64,000 bases of DNA from Rhyacophila brunnea (Eukaryota; Arthropoda; Insecta; Trichoptera; Rhyacophilidae). Shown piece after piece: positions 48,768-61,140 of this stretch; position 1 is the stretch's first letter; every line of letters begins with the position of its first letter. Below the pieces are notes generated by a model. It was not told the origin of the DNA. It saw nothing but the letters and a program-made list of their open reading frames with translations, and made no database searches. The stretch spans positions 62,001 to 126,000 of the forward strand of contig JAGYXB010001361.1 in the NCBI GenBank assembly GCA_022495005.1, given 5' to 3'. A program made the position numbers and the translations under genes.

Positions 48768-49157
48768 ATACAACATTTTTAAATTCTGTTGAACCATATA
48801 AACTTGACTTGACTAGCTTAAATGATCAAAAAAAAATGTACTTGACATGTCATATTGATTTTCATGGTAACGCACGTATATATTAATAATTTAGTTGCTA
48901 GGACCCCAGACCCCTAGAAACCAATAATGGTGTCGAAATAACTTTTCATACAAAACAGAATTAACTGAAAATGAATTCAATTCTACTTAAAGATGGCTAA
49001 AAGTATTTTAAAAATGCATTGGCATCGTGTTCCGATATATTCTAAAAGTTTCAAATGTCTAGCTAGTCGGGAAGTTAGTTAAGAATCGATTGCAAGATTT
49101 GTACCGGACAAACAACCACCGGAAAATAAGAATACGAGCTAAGAAAAACGTTGTAAA
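48768..49157 (-). mobile_element. MITE family C, copy 5
   Basis: Complete reverse copy, ends AACATTTTTAAATTCTGTTG and AGCTAAGAAAAACGTTGT. Confidence 0.75.
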
Positions 49158-49708
49158 AAATTAAAGGATTCAGTCGTCAGTAAAGAATGTCGCCGCCTAC
49201 CACGCACGGATCATTTTGTTTTTGTCTAAGCTTTTGAAACTTTTTATCGGTTTTGGACTAATATCTTATTAAGATAACTCGTGTATATATATTTAGTAGG
49301 TATACTGGTGTTTATAGACTGTCTATGTTTGTGTGTGTGTGTGTGTATGATAATGAATACACACAACTTAAGATTAAAAATATTATGGGGCGGGGTATAT
49401 TTTTTAATTCACTGTGTTGGACCATAATATGTGACAGCCAGGACTTACCGAAGGTCCATGTTTCTCATGCATAATATGTGATTACGGGAAGAATTATGAA
49501 GGGCACGAATCTTCCATTGACACAGGCCATGAGCTGTTTGATAGCCAAATCATCCGTATCACGACCCACAGTAATGATGTCCCGACAAAGTATTATTCCA
49601 TTCACCTAAAAATTGTCTTATTTTGTCCCGAACCCCCCCCCCCCCAAACCATTGTATGAGCGCCAGGGAAGGACAATTTCACAATGAAAAATGTATTTTT
49701 ATTCATAC

Positions 49709-49914
49709 CTTGAAAGCATTTCTCTGCTCAGAGGTTGCCAGCCTTTGCGTGCGCGCTCCAGCAGTCGTGTTTCCTTGGTATGTGAGTTCTCCTGCCATCC
49801 GCCTCTGGACTGAGTTGGCCGACGCTTCTTCGCTGCTGTATCCTTCAGTCACCACTTTGGTCTTCGATGCCGATGTCATGCGTTTCTGCTCGAATTTCAT
49901 AGCTTCCATAGAAC
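49709..49914 (-). CDS. Sarm: Sarm N-terminal alternative exon (206 nt)
   Basis: Acceptor CCTCGGCAG and donor TTCAAG|GTATGA. Entered in phase 1 from the 53.4-kb exon it gives Ser-Ser-MEAMKFEQKRMTSASKTK, then a Ser/Glu/Gln-rich stretch ending SEQRNAFK, and leaves in phase 0 into EQRTVKAG of the shared exon. It looks like part of the disordered or coiled N-terminal region of insect Sarm. Entry and exit phases are the same as for the 59-nt exon at 53.0 kb, making the two alternatives of each other. A pogo-like element begins only 46 nt upstream of its acceptor. Confidence 0.8.
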
Positions 49915-49960
49915 CTGCCGAGGGAGAAATAGACAGTTGGTTTAGAAACTCAAATAATTA

Positions 49961-50477
49961 CAGTCGAACTTGGTTATTACGAGGAAGATGGCACCGACTG
50001 AATTTGCTCGTTATAAGCATTACTCGTTCTATCGTTATATAACATTTTTCGTGCCACAACCATCGTAAAAATCCCCGAAACAAGCATGGCATTCATACAC
50101 TACAAAAGAAGTTGTCTATTGTAATCAAGTGCTGAGCCGCCGGCGCTGGTAGGTACCTGCTGACTTCACAAAGCTTGGATTTTTAACATGCAATTCAACC
50201 ATATGCGTGGATACTCTTTCAATGTTGGCGGCGAAAATACCAATTAGGTACTTAGACACTTAGCCAGTGTCATAAACGTAATCCGATCTCGGCGGAATCG
50301 GTTTAGTTAACTGCCCGGTCGGATTTTGCTTAGGGTCGAAAATGTTGTTTTTTTGCTCGGTATATCCGAGAAGTAGCTAGTTATAAAAGTGAATAAATGT
50401 ATGGAGAAAATCATAAACTAAAATGTCAACGAATGTTTCCTCATTACATCCGTGATCGTAATAACCAAGATTGACTG
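49961..50477 (+). mobile_element. Pogo-like MITE next to a Sarm acceptor
   Basis: Ends CAGTCGAACTTGGTTATTAC and TAATAACCAAGATTGACTG with TA on both sides. 517 bp. Its left end lies 46 bases upstream (gene sense) of the acceptor of exon 49709-49914, the zone where a branch point is usual. Confidence 0.82.
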
Positions 50478-50614
50478 TATCTCGTTTCGTAAAATATTGA
50501 TATGAAATTCCTTCACTCGGGAATTACTATGTTCAGGCAGTGGCACTGAATTAGCTGCGCTGTCCTGTAAAATCATCATTTTTATCATCTGTAATTCCAC
50601 TTTCATATATGCAT

Positions 50615-51140
50615 AGCAGTAGCGAAAGGTGGAGGAGGTATGCTGTTAAGATCCGACATAAATAGTGCACGCCAAACTTTGTCAGTCATACTTATTTGTT
50701 TTCATTGAACTAACAACACAAATCTAAGATAATGTTGGTTAGTTTTTGAAATTGAATAAGTCTTGCTTAAACCCAACCGTAATAGTGGAGGTAGACCGTG
50801 GAGATCTTTCAAAATTGTCAGTCATACTTACTTATCCATTATCATTAAACCAAGAATACAAATTGCAGATGGTGTTGGTTAATTTTTAAAATTGAATTAA
50901 ACCCTGCCTAACCCAACGATTATAGATAACAAAATATTCTTCTACCCATAAAATATCTACAAATATGTATGATTTAATGGCATTTTTTAAAAATCTGATA
51001 TTGAATTTTAAAATCTAACCAACACCATCTGGAATTATTGTATTCTTAGTTAAATGAAAACAGATAATTATTATTAGTGACAAAGTTTAGTGTGCACTAT
51101 TTATTTCGAATCTCCACAGCCTACCGCTGATGCATAGTGT
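50615..51140. repeat. Repeat pair of the GTGGCGAAAGGTGGAGG family
   Basis: Two or three pieces in opposite orientations sharing TCATACTTATTTGTTTTCAT and TTAGTTTTTGAAATTGAAT words. Confidence 0.5.
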
Positions 51141-51154
51141 TCTGTTCTTATATA

Positions 51155-51889
51155 TGTTACGCCGAATGTGCGAAATTGACTATTACATGAAATGGGCAAA
51201 ATTTTGCCTAATTCATGTAATAGTGAAGCCCGTTGCCTTATTCACGAATTAGGTAAATTATCTGCCGAGTGCGTGAATTCGCCAGGGTATGGAATTCTTA
51301 AACTGTCAACATGATAGTAGAAAAAGTAAATTTAATACGGATGGTTTTATTAGTTATAATTGGACATAATATAATATTATTATTATTAGGTTAGGTTAGG
51401 TTAAGTTTTGTAATTCTGAATTCAACTGAATGTCCATTTTGAGGTTATCTAACAATAATGTCAACAAACTATCAAATCATACTATCACAAACAAACAATC
51501 GACCATTGCACGATTGATACCCAAGGACGAATCAAATCGCGAAAATACCTTTTAATAAAATTCTTCCGTTATCATATTATAGTTCTAGATTTTTTTGGGC
51601 ATAGTAAATGGATATTAACGTCATTGTAGTTATTGATTGGTATATTTTTATATAATTAATGACATTTGACACATTTGGTTAGTTTGTTTAGTTGCAAAAA
51701 ACACCACCGTAGCGCTACTATCTAATTTGTCCAATGCATGAACTAGGCAGAAAAATTACTGCCGAATTCACGCACTCGCCAGATATTTTGTCTAATTCAT
51801 GAATAAGGCAACGGGCTTGCATTTTTCATGATTTAGGCAAAATTTAGCCCATTTCATGTAATAGTCAATTTCGCACATTCGGCGTAACA
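51155..51889. mobile_element. Foldback transposon with about 130-bp arms
   Basis: The left arm starts TGTTACGCCGAATGTGCGAA and runs to GCGTGAATTCGCCAGG; the right arm mirrors it from CGAATTCACGCACTCGCCAG to TTCGGCGTAACA. The arms repeat CATGTAATAGT and GGCAACGGGCTT words. 0.46 kb of middle sequence without clear frame. Confidence 0.82.
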
Positions 51890-53007
51890 TTATACAAACT
51901 CTGTTTTACACAACGTCGACATCCAATGTATCAGATTCTAAGTTGTTTAGTGTTTACAATGACAGACAATGATGATATAATATTGCTGTCATCAGAACTG
52001 AAATATTAAAATGTACAAGAGGAAAATAAATAACAAATTAATTGGCAACAATTTGGCGTTAAAAGATTGCACTATATTATGTAGTTACATACAAAACGAT
52101 GCATTTTGGCATTCTGCTTAAAAGTGCCCACAGGTGAGTGGATGAAAATAAAACATAACTCTGGCGAATGGCCAACAACTACACAAGTGAGTACACTTTT
52201 TTCAAATGAGATATGTTACAAGCAGTTCATTATTTGTAAAGTATCAATGTCCACAATGGTGTACATTCAAGACCAATCTAAAAGCGGTATTACAACTGAG
52301 GAGTTGACACGCCAGTAAATATTTATGACATGGTGCCAATTGAATGCTGCGGAGACAAAAGAATTGCAGAGGATACAGCTCGTTTGAGCATAATATCAAA
52401 AGTATCTAACACAGGGGTTGGAGTTTTCTTTTGGTTATTTATTATCCAGATTCTATTTAATTAAATCAAACCTGTTTGAGGTGCGATTTGGGTAAGTAAT
52501 AAATTTAGTTTAACGACCCAAGAAAAAAATAAATAAAATAACCCGTCTTCAACAACCAGGTACAGAGAAATTATTAGGGGAGGGCTTACAATATAATATT
52601 TTTTTTTATTTTTTTTAAGCCTGAAGAAGGGGGCGGGGTTAACAAAATCTAGCAGGTTCCATAGACTTCTACATTTACCCCGTTATCTACTTAAATATGT
52701 TCGTAGCTTCAACTGCACGTTTCTAGGTAGTTACATTATTAGACATTAGTAGACACTCCACACTTTGAATCTAGCAATACACACCTGGCCTATATGTATA
52801 AGTCGCATTCAAAATCGGCTATATACTGTGCATGGCATAAAAATCATAATTCTCAAGATCGTCAGTGTCCATTTGTGTCATCCGCGCCGTCTTGTTTATA
52901 AGACATGCCGCATCGGAATATTAAAGCAAACATTAAATGCCACAGATAGTTGCACTAATTTAAGGGTCTTCGAGCAGTTGTAAAATGCCGAGAAATGTGT
53001 GGCTAAC

Positions 53008-53066
53008 CTGTTGAGAAGGCTTTTTGACAGTTACATCATCCGAGTCTTGATCTTCAGCCATAAGGT
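53008..53066 (-). CDS. Sarm: Sarm alternative exon (59 nt), candidate mutually exclusive exon
   Basis: The acceptor has a long pyrimidine tract (TTTTTCTTCTCCTTCGTCTAG) and the donor is CAACAG|GTTAGC, somewhat weak. Entered in phase 1 from the 53.4-kb exon it reads N-L-MAEDQDSDDVTVKKPSQQ and leaves in phase 0. It therefore joins directly to the shared exon at 20810 but not to the 49.8-kb exon, where splicing would give a stop within six codons. The acidic block followed by KKP resembles a regulatory linker. It also holds an ATG in the right frame, so it could serve as a start in a shorter transcript. It is small and could be a chance match, but phase, tract and acidic composition agree. Confidence 0.6.
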
Positions 53067-53317
53067 CTAGACGAAGGAGAAGAAAAACTAATGCAATTTA
53101 CCTAAGTAATTTGTATTTTTTTCGTTTCTGAGGGGGTGAGGACCTGAGACCCCCTTCCCTTATGTGCGCTTCCGTCAACATCGACTCAATAGTAGCTCGT
53201 ATTACTACTTTGCATATACTTTATAATATTATGCAGCTTAAAATTTATAAAAAGTGGGGACGACAATGGTTTCAACATAATTGAATATAAAGTTTTAAAA
53301 GGTGTCATTTTACTTAC

Positions 53318-53496
53318 TTGAATTGATCATTTGTGCTGCAGCATTAGCTGTAGGGTTGAGGGGCATGTCATGGTGCGTTTGAAGAACCGCTGCAGAATTG
53401 GGCGGACTGTCTGACTCGGGGAAGGTGACCAGGGGTTCTGTGATGTCCGAATCGGGGTCGGTAGCATCCACAAGATTCTCCATAGAGTTCCGCAAT
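53318..53496 (-). CDS. Sarm: Sarm N-terminal exon, acidic linker
   Basis: 179 nt with acceptor CATTTCAG and a near-consensus donor CAA|GTAAGT. It enters in phase 2, completing Arg from the 62.3-kb exon, and leaves in phase 1. The residues are LRNSMENLVDATDPDSDITE followed by a Pro/Ser-rich stretch and ending AAAQMINS. The acidic, proline-rich composition suggests a disordered linker. Two downstream exons (53008-53066 and 49709-49914) both start in the phase this exon leaves, so a choice is made here. Intron phase and open frame support it; no domain is recognised. Confidence 0.8.
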
Positions 53497-53569
53497 CTGA
53501 AATGCAATGAAATCACAAGTTAATAAAAGGGACATAATCAATTGAAAAGACCAGGGTTATTTTTTTTTC

Positions 53570-53812
53570 GACCATGTCCGATCCTAATAGGATCATATGT
53601 GCCTCCACAGAGTAGAGGTTTGTATTAACAGATTTTTGTTTTTTTTTTTTTACGAGAAATGGATGTCAGCCACTTGCTCAACCTATTAGGTCCATACCCT
53701 GACTCACGCACAAATTGAAAAACAATATGTGTACTTGCCAGACCCAGGATTCGAACCTGAGACCCACGGCGTGATAGTCCAACGCTTATGCCGCGCGGCC
53801 ACCGTGGGCGTA
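53570..53812 (-). mobile_element. tRNA-derived SINE, copy 4 (fullest)
   Basis: Reverse orientation; tRNA-like head CGGCATAAGCGTTGGACTAT, B box GGTTCGAATCC, body and TCCTATTAGGATCGGACATG tail. It sits 74 bases upstream of the 53496 exon start in gene sense. Confidence 0.8.
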
Positions 53813-54109
53813 AATAAGCGGGTTATTTTAAGTGTGCCTAAAGAATAGCTTGAATACTTAATTTGGATAATTTCAAGCTATTAATGCCACATCGAATTGT
53901 TAGCGTCTTCAAACGACTGGTATAATGATTAATGATTTGAGTTTTCCCATCTCCACCCGCCATATATATGCAACCGCGGTTTGTGCTCGGCCGCTTTCCA
54001 TGACGCTATAAACGTGTCAGAATGAAAAGATTTTAGTGCCACACTTCCTTGTCCCGAAGCGATGCTGCACGGGACTGATGTAGCAACCATGAACAGATTT
54101 TTTTTCTAT

Positions 54110-54225
54110 AGTATCAAAACCAGAAAACTACAGTACCTCGGTCACATTATCAGAAGACAAAAAAGTACATTCAGCGTTCGCCAACTCACTATAAGTACAA
54201 GAAAAGATCAACGGTAATTGTAGCC
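54110..54225 (+). pseudogene. Short LINE (RTE-like) 3' fragment
   Basis: SIKTRKLQYLGHII followed by disrupted frame; same segment as 11017-11300, here cut off by the MITE at 54226. Confidence 0.65.
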
Positions 54226-54553
54226 GTGTCCGGAAATTTGTACGTATGCAGTTCGCAGTATCACACTTCACCGTGAAATGTTGTATCGAAAATATTATAT
54301 GGTCGTATATTAAAGACCGTCCAACCTATTTGTATCGTATGGTACTGAGATAACGTTCATGTCTAAATAAGACATGGTTCTTGTCGGTTTACAGGCAAAC
54401 AATTAAAAAAAATAGCCGATATACTGGATTATTTGTTAGGTTAGGTTTTCTTTCTTGAATCCATGAATTATGCCAAAATCTGCTATAAAAATTTAAATAA
54501 TTATTTTCATGTTGAACCAAGTAAAATTGGAGACCGTATAGTATCTCTCTCCT
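54226..54553 (-). mobile_element. MITE family B, copy 3, reverse and truncated
   Basis: Starts GTGTCCGGAAATTTGTACGT; loses its far end at the hairpin that follows. Confidence 0.7.
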
Positions 54554-54721
54554 TTTAAAAAAAACATCGATTTTTATAAAAATATAAATGTATATAATTT
54601 TTATTTATATCCAATCGAGCTTCAATATTGGGACCATACCTAAAAAAGATTTCTTATAAATAAAAAGAATTTCAAGTTATACACATTTATATTTTTATAA
54701 AAATCGATGTTTTTTTAAAAT
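54553..54721. repeat. AT-rich inverted repeat
   Basis: AAACATCGATTTTTATAAAA with its complement at the far end, arms about 45 bases. Confidence 0.65.
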
Positions 54722-55104
54722 AAATATAAAAAATATTAAAACTATGAATTAGTCAAAAATATCTATGTCAAAACATAGAAAACTTAATACACTAAATTTT
54801 AATAATAAATATGACCATAATTTATAATGTAATAATAACGTAACTGTGGACATCAATATGTAACAAATTCAGATTTTTTTTTACAATAATTGTAAGTTTA
54901 TCGTTGACTTTAAAAAACTATTTTTCTTTTTAATGTTTTCATATAGGTACATATTTTATTAATTAATACAGTTGAAATTGTAAATTATCAAAAAAATGTG
55001 TAAAATTGCAAGCTCCGTATATTTCCGCTAGGTGCCTCTGGTGGTATAAGCATCCCTTTAATTTCAGAGATCTATAGGTTTTTTCATCGGTTTTGACTAA
55101 GAGA

Positions 55105-55850
55105 CTTCAGTGAAACGGCAAATAATTTTCAACAGTAGGTGCGACGAAATTTCTCACTAGTCGCCACTCGCCAATCGGAGACGGAAAGTCGAGGTGTCCG
55201 CACGTCGATTTGTTTTGTCATGGCGTCGGATGAAAATATTCTTAAATTGTGTAAAGATGACTTAAAAACTTTACATATGTACTTAAAAAAGAAAACATGT
55301 GAATGAATTTACTATTATTATTAGTAATAATAACAATAAACATGAGATTAAATGGACGCATGTTGGATTTTTACGACAAATTATATTTCGTTCGGCACGC
55401 GTCATTTGCACAATCCGCGCATCGCCTAGCCACGATCTTTTTAGACCATGCCTCAACTGAAGTATAGCCTTAAGATGATTCTTCAGTGAAACAGCAAATA
55501 ATTTTCAACTATAGGCGCGACGAAATTTTGGACTCGCTGGCATTGGAGAGCGAACGTCGAGGTGTGAATACGTCAATTTGTTTCGTGATGGCGACGGGGG
55601 TATTAATTCTTAAATCGTATAAAGATGACTAAAAACGTTACCCATTTACTTGAAAAAGAAAACATGTCAATGAATATATTATTATTGTTACTAATAGAAC
55701 AATAAACAGAACATTAAATGGACGCATGTTGGATTTTTACGACAAATTATATTTCGTTCGGCATGCGTCATTTGCACCCGCGACCCGCAATCGCGCATCT
55801 CCTAGCCACGATCTTTTCAGACCATGCCTCAACAGAAGTATAGCCTTAAG
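55105..55850 (+). repeat. Two tandem copies of MITE family D
   Basis: Each about 368 bp, from CTTCAGTGAAACGGCAAATA to ACTGAAGTATAGCCTTAAG-like ends, containing AAATGGACGCATGTTGGAT. A third copy is at 58488. Confidence 0.78.
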
Positions 55851-56546
55851 ACAGATAATTAAAATATTCGTTTGGTAACTGTCGTGGCGTGTATCATTAA
55901 AGCCCGTGTTATACGGTAGAAAGCTTCTTCGTCGAGAGCTTTCTTTGGCAAACACAAAAAAATACAAGTAGTTAACATTTTATAGCCGATTTGTGTTTAT
56001 TTACGCGTAACACAAATACACTGTTTCTATTTTTAAAAGGAATGTTAAAAATGTTAAAACATTATTCGTGTAAATGATTCAGGGTTCCAGAAGTGGCATA
56101 TATTCAGAATATTGTGGGCGATTTGAAACATATTTTAAAGTACGTATGATTGGAAGCAGTTGTCAAAAATAGACGTGGAGTGTATTTGGGAAGATTGCTT
56201 CACCGACTGAGTTGGGACTTATTCAAAACTAACGTCACAAGAAGACAAAATGTCGTTTTCTCTGACGTAGATAAACGGAAAATTACTTTAATTATAAATA
56301 ATAATAAAAAAAACGTTATATGGACCCACGCAATTACCATAATCAAACTTAAATACAGATATTTCAGCATCTTCCTATAATTAACTTAGGTCAAAATCTA
56401 GAACAATAATTCTCAGTCAAGGTTTCACGAAAAAGTGCGCGAAAAATATACTAGGTTTTGACGTGAATTACATTTTTCGATTGATTGTAGTGGTTAGAAG
56501 ACAACACAAAAATTAATAAAACAGTTTAATGTGATTGTGTATTATG

Positions 56547-56976
56547 GTTACATGTATGTTGTACGTAAAACATTTCACCGTGGTACAGTTCACCGTGAGC
56601 TTTCTTATCGGAAAGAGGTGACCGTATACTAACTATACGGTCTCCAATTTTATTAGATTCAATATGAATATTAATTCAATTTTCATAGCTGATTTTGGAA
56701 AAATTCATGAATTCAAAAATGAACACCTAACCTAAACTAACAAATAATCCAGTATATCCGCTATTTTTTAAATTTGTTTGCTGTTTGCTTCCTGTAAAGT
56801 GTAAACTGTGTAAACAGACAAGAACCGTGTTTTATTTTGACATGAATTTAATGTCAGTACTATATGACCCAAAGAGGTTGGACGGTCTTTAATATACGGC
56901 CATATATTTCCGATACAACATTTCACGGTGAAATGTGATACGGCGAACTGCATACGTATAAGTTTCTGGACACGAT
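56547..56976 (+). mobile_element. MITE family B, copy 4
   Basis: TGTTGTACGTAAAACATTTC to AAGTTTCTGGACACGATGG, near full length. Confidence 0.75.
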
Positions 56977-57078
56977 GGATTATACCTTAACATCAGTTTA
57001 TATTATGTATATTTAGCGATGTTTCGCATTAGATAATTGTATTACCAAAATGTAAGTTGTAAATTCCCAACACGTTAC

Positions 57079-57244
57079 CTAGGTATAGGTAAATCGTTTT
57101 ACAGTGGCACCATGGGTACGGCAAATTCGGCTTGCAGTTGTAGTGGTATTGTTTGCTAGCATTGAAACAGGCATTGTCGCAAGCAATTTAATACACGCGT
57201 GAATCGCCTATGGTGCCACTGTAGAATGATTTACCTATACCTAG
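57079..57244. repeat. MITE-like inverted repeat
   Basis: CTAGGTATAGGTAAATCG with ACAGTGGCACCAT inside, and complement at the right end. Arms about 38 bases. Confidence 0.75.
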
Positions 57245-58487
57245 TTTCATTGTTTATAAGATTATAAGTATTGACAATTTAATGCGATTATTGAATGTAA
57301 ATAGTGAGTATTTAATGAATCTACTACGGGTTTTTATAAACACTAATACTTACTTGCTTTTTATGCAGTAGGTAATAAGGTTTTTACGTTCATTATTTTT
57401 ATATTAATTTGTTATTTAATCAAGAATTAACTGTATTCGTTTTCAGTGTGCATTTGCCATTGGTAAGATTTTCGAATAGTTCGTCTATTGACTCATTCGC
57501 AAGTCGCGTAATATGAATCAATCATAATGTATGAAGATGCCGAAATGCAAAAAACTGGTCTCAAAAAGACTCAAACGGAATAGTACAAAACTTAAATGAA
57601 TTAGAACAAATAAAATAGATATAAAATGTTTTACGGAATATCAGTAGGTAAGCTAGATTTTCGAATAGTTTGTCTATTGACTGCGTAATATGAATCAATG
57701 AATGAATTTATACGACGAAGAAATGATAATCCTATAACTACTGTAGTAGTAAATAAACTTTTTTGTTGTTAGGTATGTACTTAACTTGTATTTTATTAAT
57801 TTCTGTCATTTTTTTCCCAACTGAAAACTTGTTTATATACATTTAATTATTAGTAGGTACACGCGCCGTTTGTATCCAATTATTTTACCACCATCGAAAC
57901 TAATAACATGTCTCAAACGGGTCCTTATGTTACAAGATTATGTAAAATTTCTTTTTCTTACAAGGTTCCTATGGCTAGAAAAAGTGTAAAAACTTTTCTC
58001 CAATGAATACTAATAAGTTCACGACATAACACATGAACCTGATACCAGTTTCGCAAAACTGCGGATACGCTAGGGTTAGATCAAAATAAACACTTATGGA
58101 TCTTCGCACTAATTATTAGAGAAAACGTATCTGACTGACTGCAGGTGGCAGTTATAAACACTGTTAATTTAGACGCGTGTACGGCGATCCTAAGTGTCAT
58201 TTTATTTTTTACACAAATGATATTTTGTTTTGCATATAACTAATATTCGTATTTAGAATGACTTACTCAATACACTCCATGTTAGTAGAGAAGATATATT
58301 TATTTCTAAACTGAATATTTCTAATAGACAACTCTGTAATACAAGGTGCCACACAACACTGACAAGCTTTTAAATATTTATGTCAATTATATACAAAAAA
58401 TATATATTTTAAATACTTATATTAATGCAGCGTGATAATAAGTGACCTTTGATAAAATATTATTTATGGCTTTAATATTAAGAGCAT

Positions 58488-58824
58488 ACTTCAGTGAAAC
58501 GCCAAATAATTTCGGACTGGCTGCCGATCGGAGAGCGAAAGTAGAGCTGTGAACACGTCAATTTGTTTTGTGATGGCGTCGGGGGAATTAATTCTTAAAT
58601 CGTGTAATGATGACTAAAAAACGTTACCCATTTACTTAAAAAATAAAACATGTCAATGAATTTTTATTATTATTACAATTAGGACGATAAACATAACACT
58701 AAATGGACGCATGTTGAATTTTTATGACAAATTATGTTTTGTTCTGCACGCGTCGTTTGCACAATCTTCGCGTCGCGTAGTCACGATCGTTTTAGACCGT
58801 GCCCCAGCTGAAGTGTAGCCTTAA
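58488..58824 (+). repeat. MITE family D, third copy
   Basis: TACTTCAGTGAAACGCCAAA to CTGAAGTGTAGCCTTAA; somewhat diverged from the tandem pair at 55.1 kb. Confidence 0.72.
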
Positions 58825-58829
58825 CAATT

Positions 58830-61130
58830 CTCAGAATAATCGTCAGCTAATAATGTTTATAACAAGTTAATTCTGGATAGTAAGTAGATGATGTATTACA
58901 CTAGAAATATCTTTCATTGGTTTATATAAATATGTCTATATACTATATTAATAAATATTTAAAAAGAAAAACTTCTTCCTATGAACTAATTAATACACAC
59001 ACAATATAAATGATTTAAAAATGCAATGCGTCCAAGAATGAATGTCCCTGAATGTATTTTTTAAAACTTTGAATAAAATTATTAAAAAATCCACGAATAA
59101 ATAAATATTTGATAATCTCCTTACAAAAAGACAAAACGTCTCATGCAACTAGGTAGTTATGTACTCAAAATGTTTTTTTTTTTTTTACTGTATTCAAGTA
59201 TTTCTCATTTTTGTCAATCATCATGAGCCAGGGTCGATTTACTGCTGGAAGAAAGTCTCCTACAGCTCAATCCATTGTTCTTGGTTTGTATTTATCTGCT
59301 ACTTTTGATTCAGAGGCTTTATACTTTTATAGTCATTTAATGTGCATTGTCTTCGACTAATAATGACGCCCCATTAAAATATTAATCAACAATGGTCAGG
59401 ATTTCATATTTTTATTGACTTCGATGTCCGAGTTAAACTATTTACATAACATGTAAATTAGTAAATAATGAAACATCTGGTTTATTATTTCTCAGCGTGT
59501 ATCTATTCAGTATTAAAATTAAAACTATTTATATAATCATCAAGGTACACGCAGCCTTGCTGTATTTTTCACAGTAAAAAAACCTATTAGTATATTTCTA
59601 AGAAAATTTAAAGAAAAGTCGACTTCAATAGTTCAGCGAAAAGGTCGAGGTTTATTTATAGATTCCTTTTTAATATATTATATGTACGTCACATATTAAG
59701 TTAGAGCTGTATGTATTTATATTTCTTCCCCGTGTTTCTTCACTTCTTATTTTTCAGCAGTCGGTGTTAGATCGACTCCTGCATGACGAAAATCATCTTT
59801 ATAATATTGTTATACCGGCGTGACTTTGAAGAGAGACCCATTGATAGCGCTGCCCATTGACTGAACGCCACAAAGGCTATATAGACGGATGAGGATTTAA
59901 CTCTATCTTAACTCCGTAATTTTTATCTTCGCAGTCTTACAGCCAGTCATCGTAGTCTGATTAGCTCTGAACCTTTTGATCATTTAGGTCATCTATTTTT
60001 GAAACTAAGCACCTTACACTATCGAGATTCGTTTTTAGTGATAAGTGTGGTTTCTAGTTGTCAAATGTAATACCTATGTGAACTGAACTAATTCTTTGGC
60101 AAATTCATTTGGTTATTTGGTCGAGCGATTCATTTTATCTTGTTAATGTATTTTCGTGTACCGTTTGAAGTATTCTCTGTTATTATTGATTAAATCTCTG
60201 TGAACTCTGAATAAATACTAAACCGGAAGCGTTTCAATTTTAAAAATAAAAACATACTAGTTATATTGTGTGTTTACTCCAGATCTAGGGATCATTAGAT
60301 TATCCGAATAAATTACAACCATTTCTCATTTAAAGAATAAAAATATAACCTCTACTCAGTGGAGGTTCGTAATATAATTTCTTTAAGGGCTATCTATATG
60401 CATAGTATTAAGTACTTATTTAAATGGTTCGCCTTATGCGCTAGTCAGCTGATTTTCGAATAAATAAAATCGCACGATATGCACGGGTGGCGTTGCAGGT
60501 GGCGCCGTTAGCGGGAAAACATTAAAACAAAACTGACAGCAGCTGTCAAATAATTACGTTTTGTAAATAGAAATAGTTTCCGACAAAACAATATTGTATT
60601 GAATAAGGATTATCTATACGTAAAGACTAACCAACGACTAATTCACGCCACGAGAATTTACAATTAAGTAACTAGCTATTAAATTATTTCAATTACATTT
60701 ATCACTGTACCTATTTAAATTAAAAAGTACTTTCATACACGTCGATCACGGAAGCGACGTTGCCATTTTGTTTATCAATAATTCTATTTTTTTAATATAA
60801 TATGCATTGCGTTATTGGCTAGATAGTTTTACATTTATATGCAACCAGGCCCTACGGCCGGATACGGTCATATTTATTTATTTCACCGAAATCGCTCGAA
60901 AAAGTTATTGTAAAGAAAATCCAGCGACTAAAAAAATACTGTGAATTATTAGGTGATAAATTATTTATTTTATGCAAATCATAATATTATTGAATGTGCG
61001 CAGTGCACCCATTACGAGGTCAAAGGGTTAATAATACAATATTGTGCAGTATGTAGTAGGTATTATAAATTATAGCGAAATCGTTTTCAATGATAATTCA
61101 AGCCACACCAATGTTTATTATCAATGCTTA
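58830..61130. other. Intron stretch, no gene found
   Basis: AT-rich sequence of the Sarm intron between the 62.4- and 53.4-kb exons. A poly-T run at 59170-59190; nothing else supported. Confidence 0.4.
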
Positions 61131-61140
61131 TATTTAAAAT

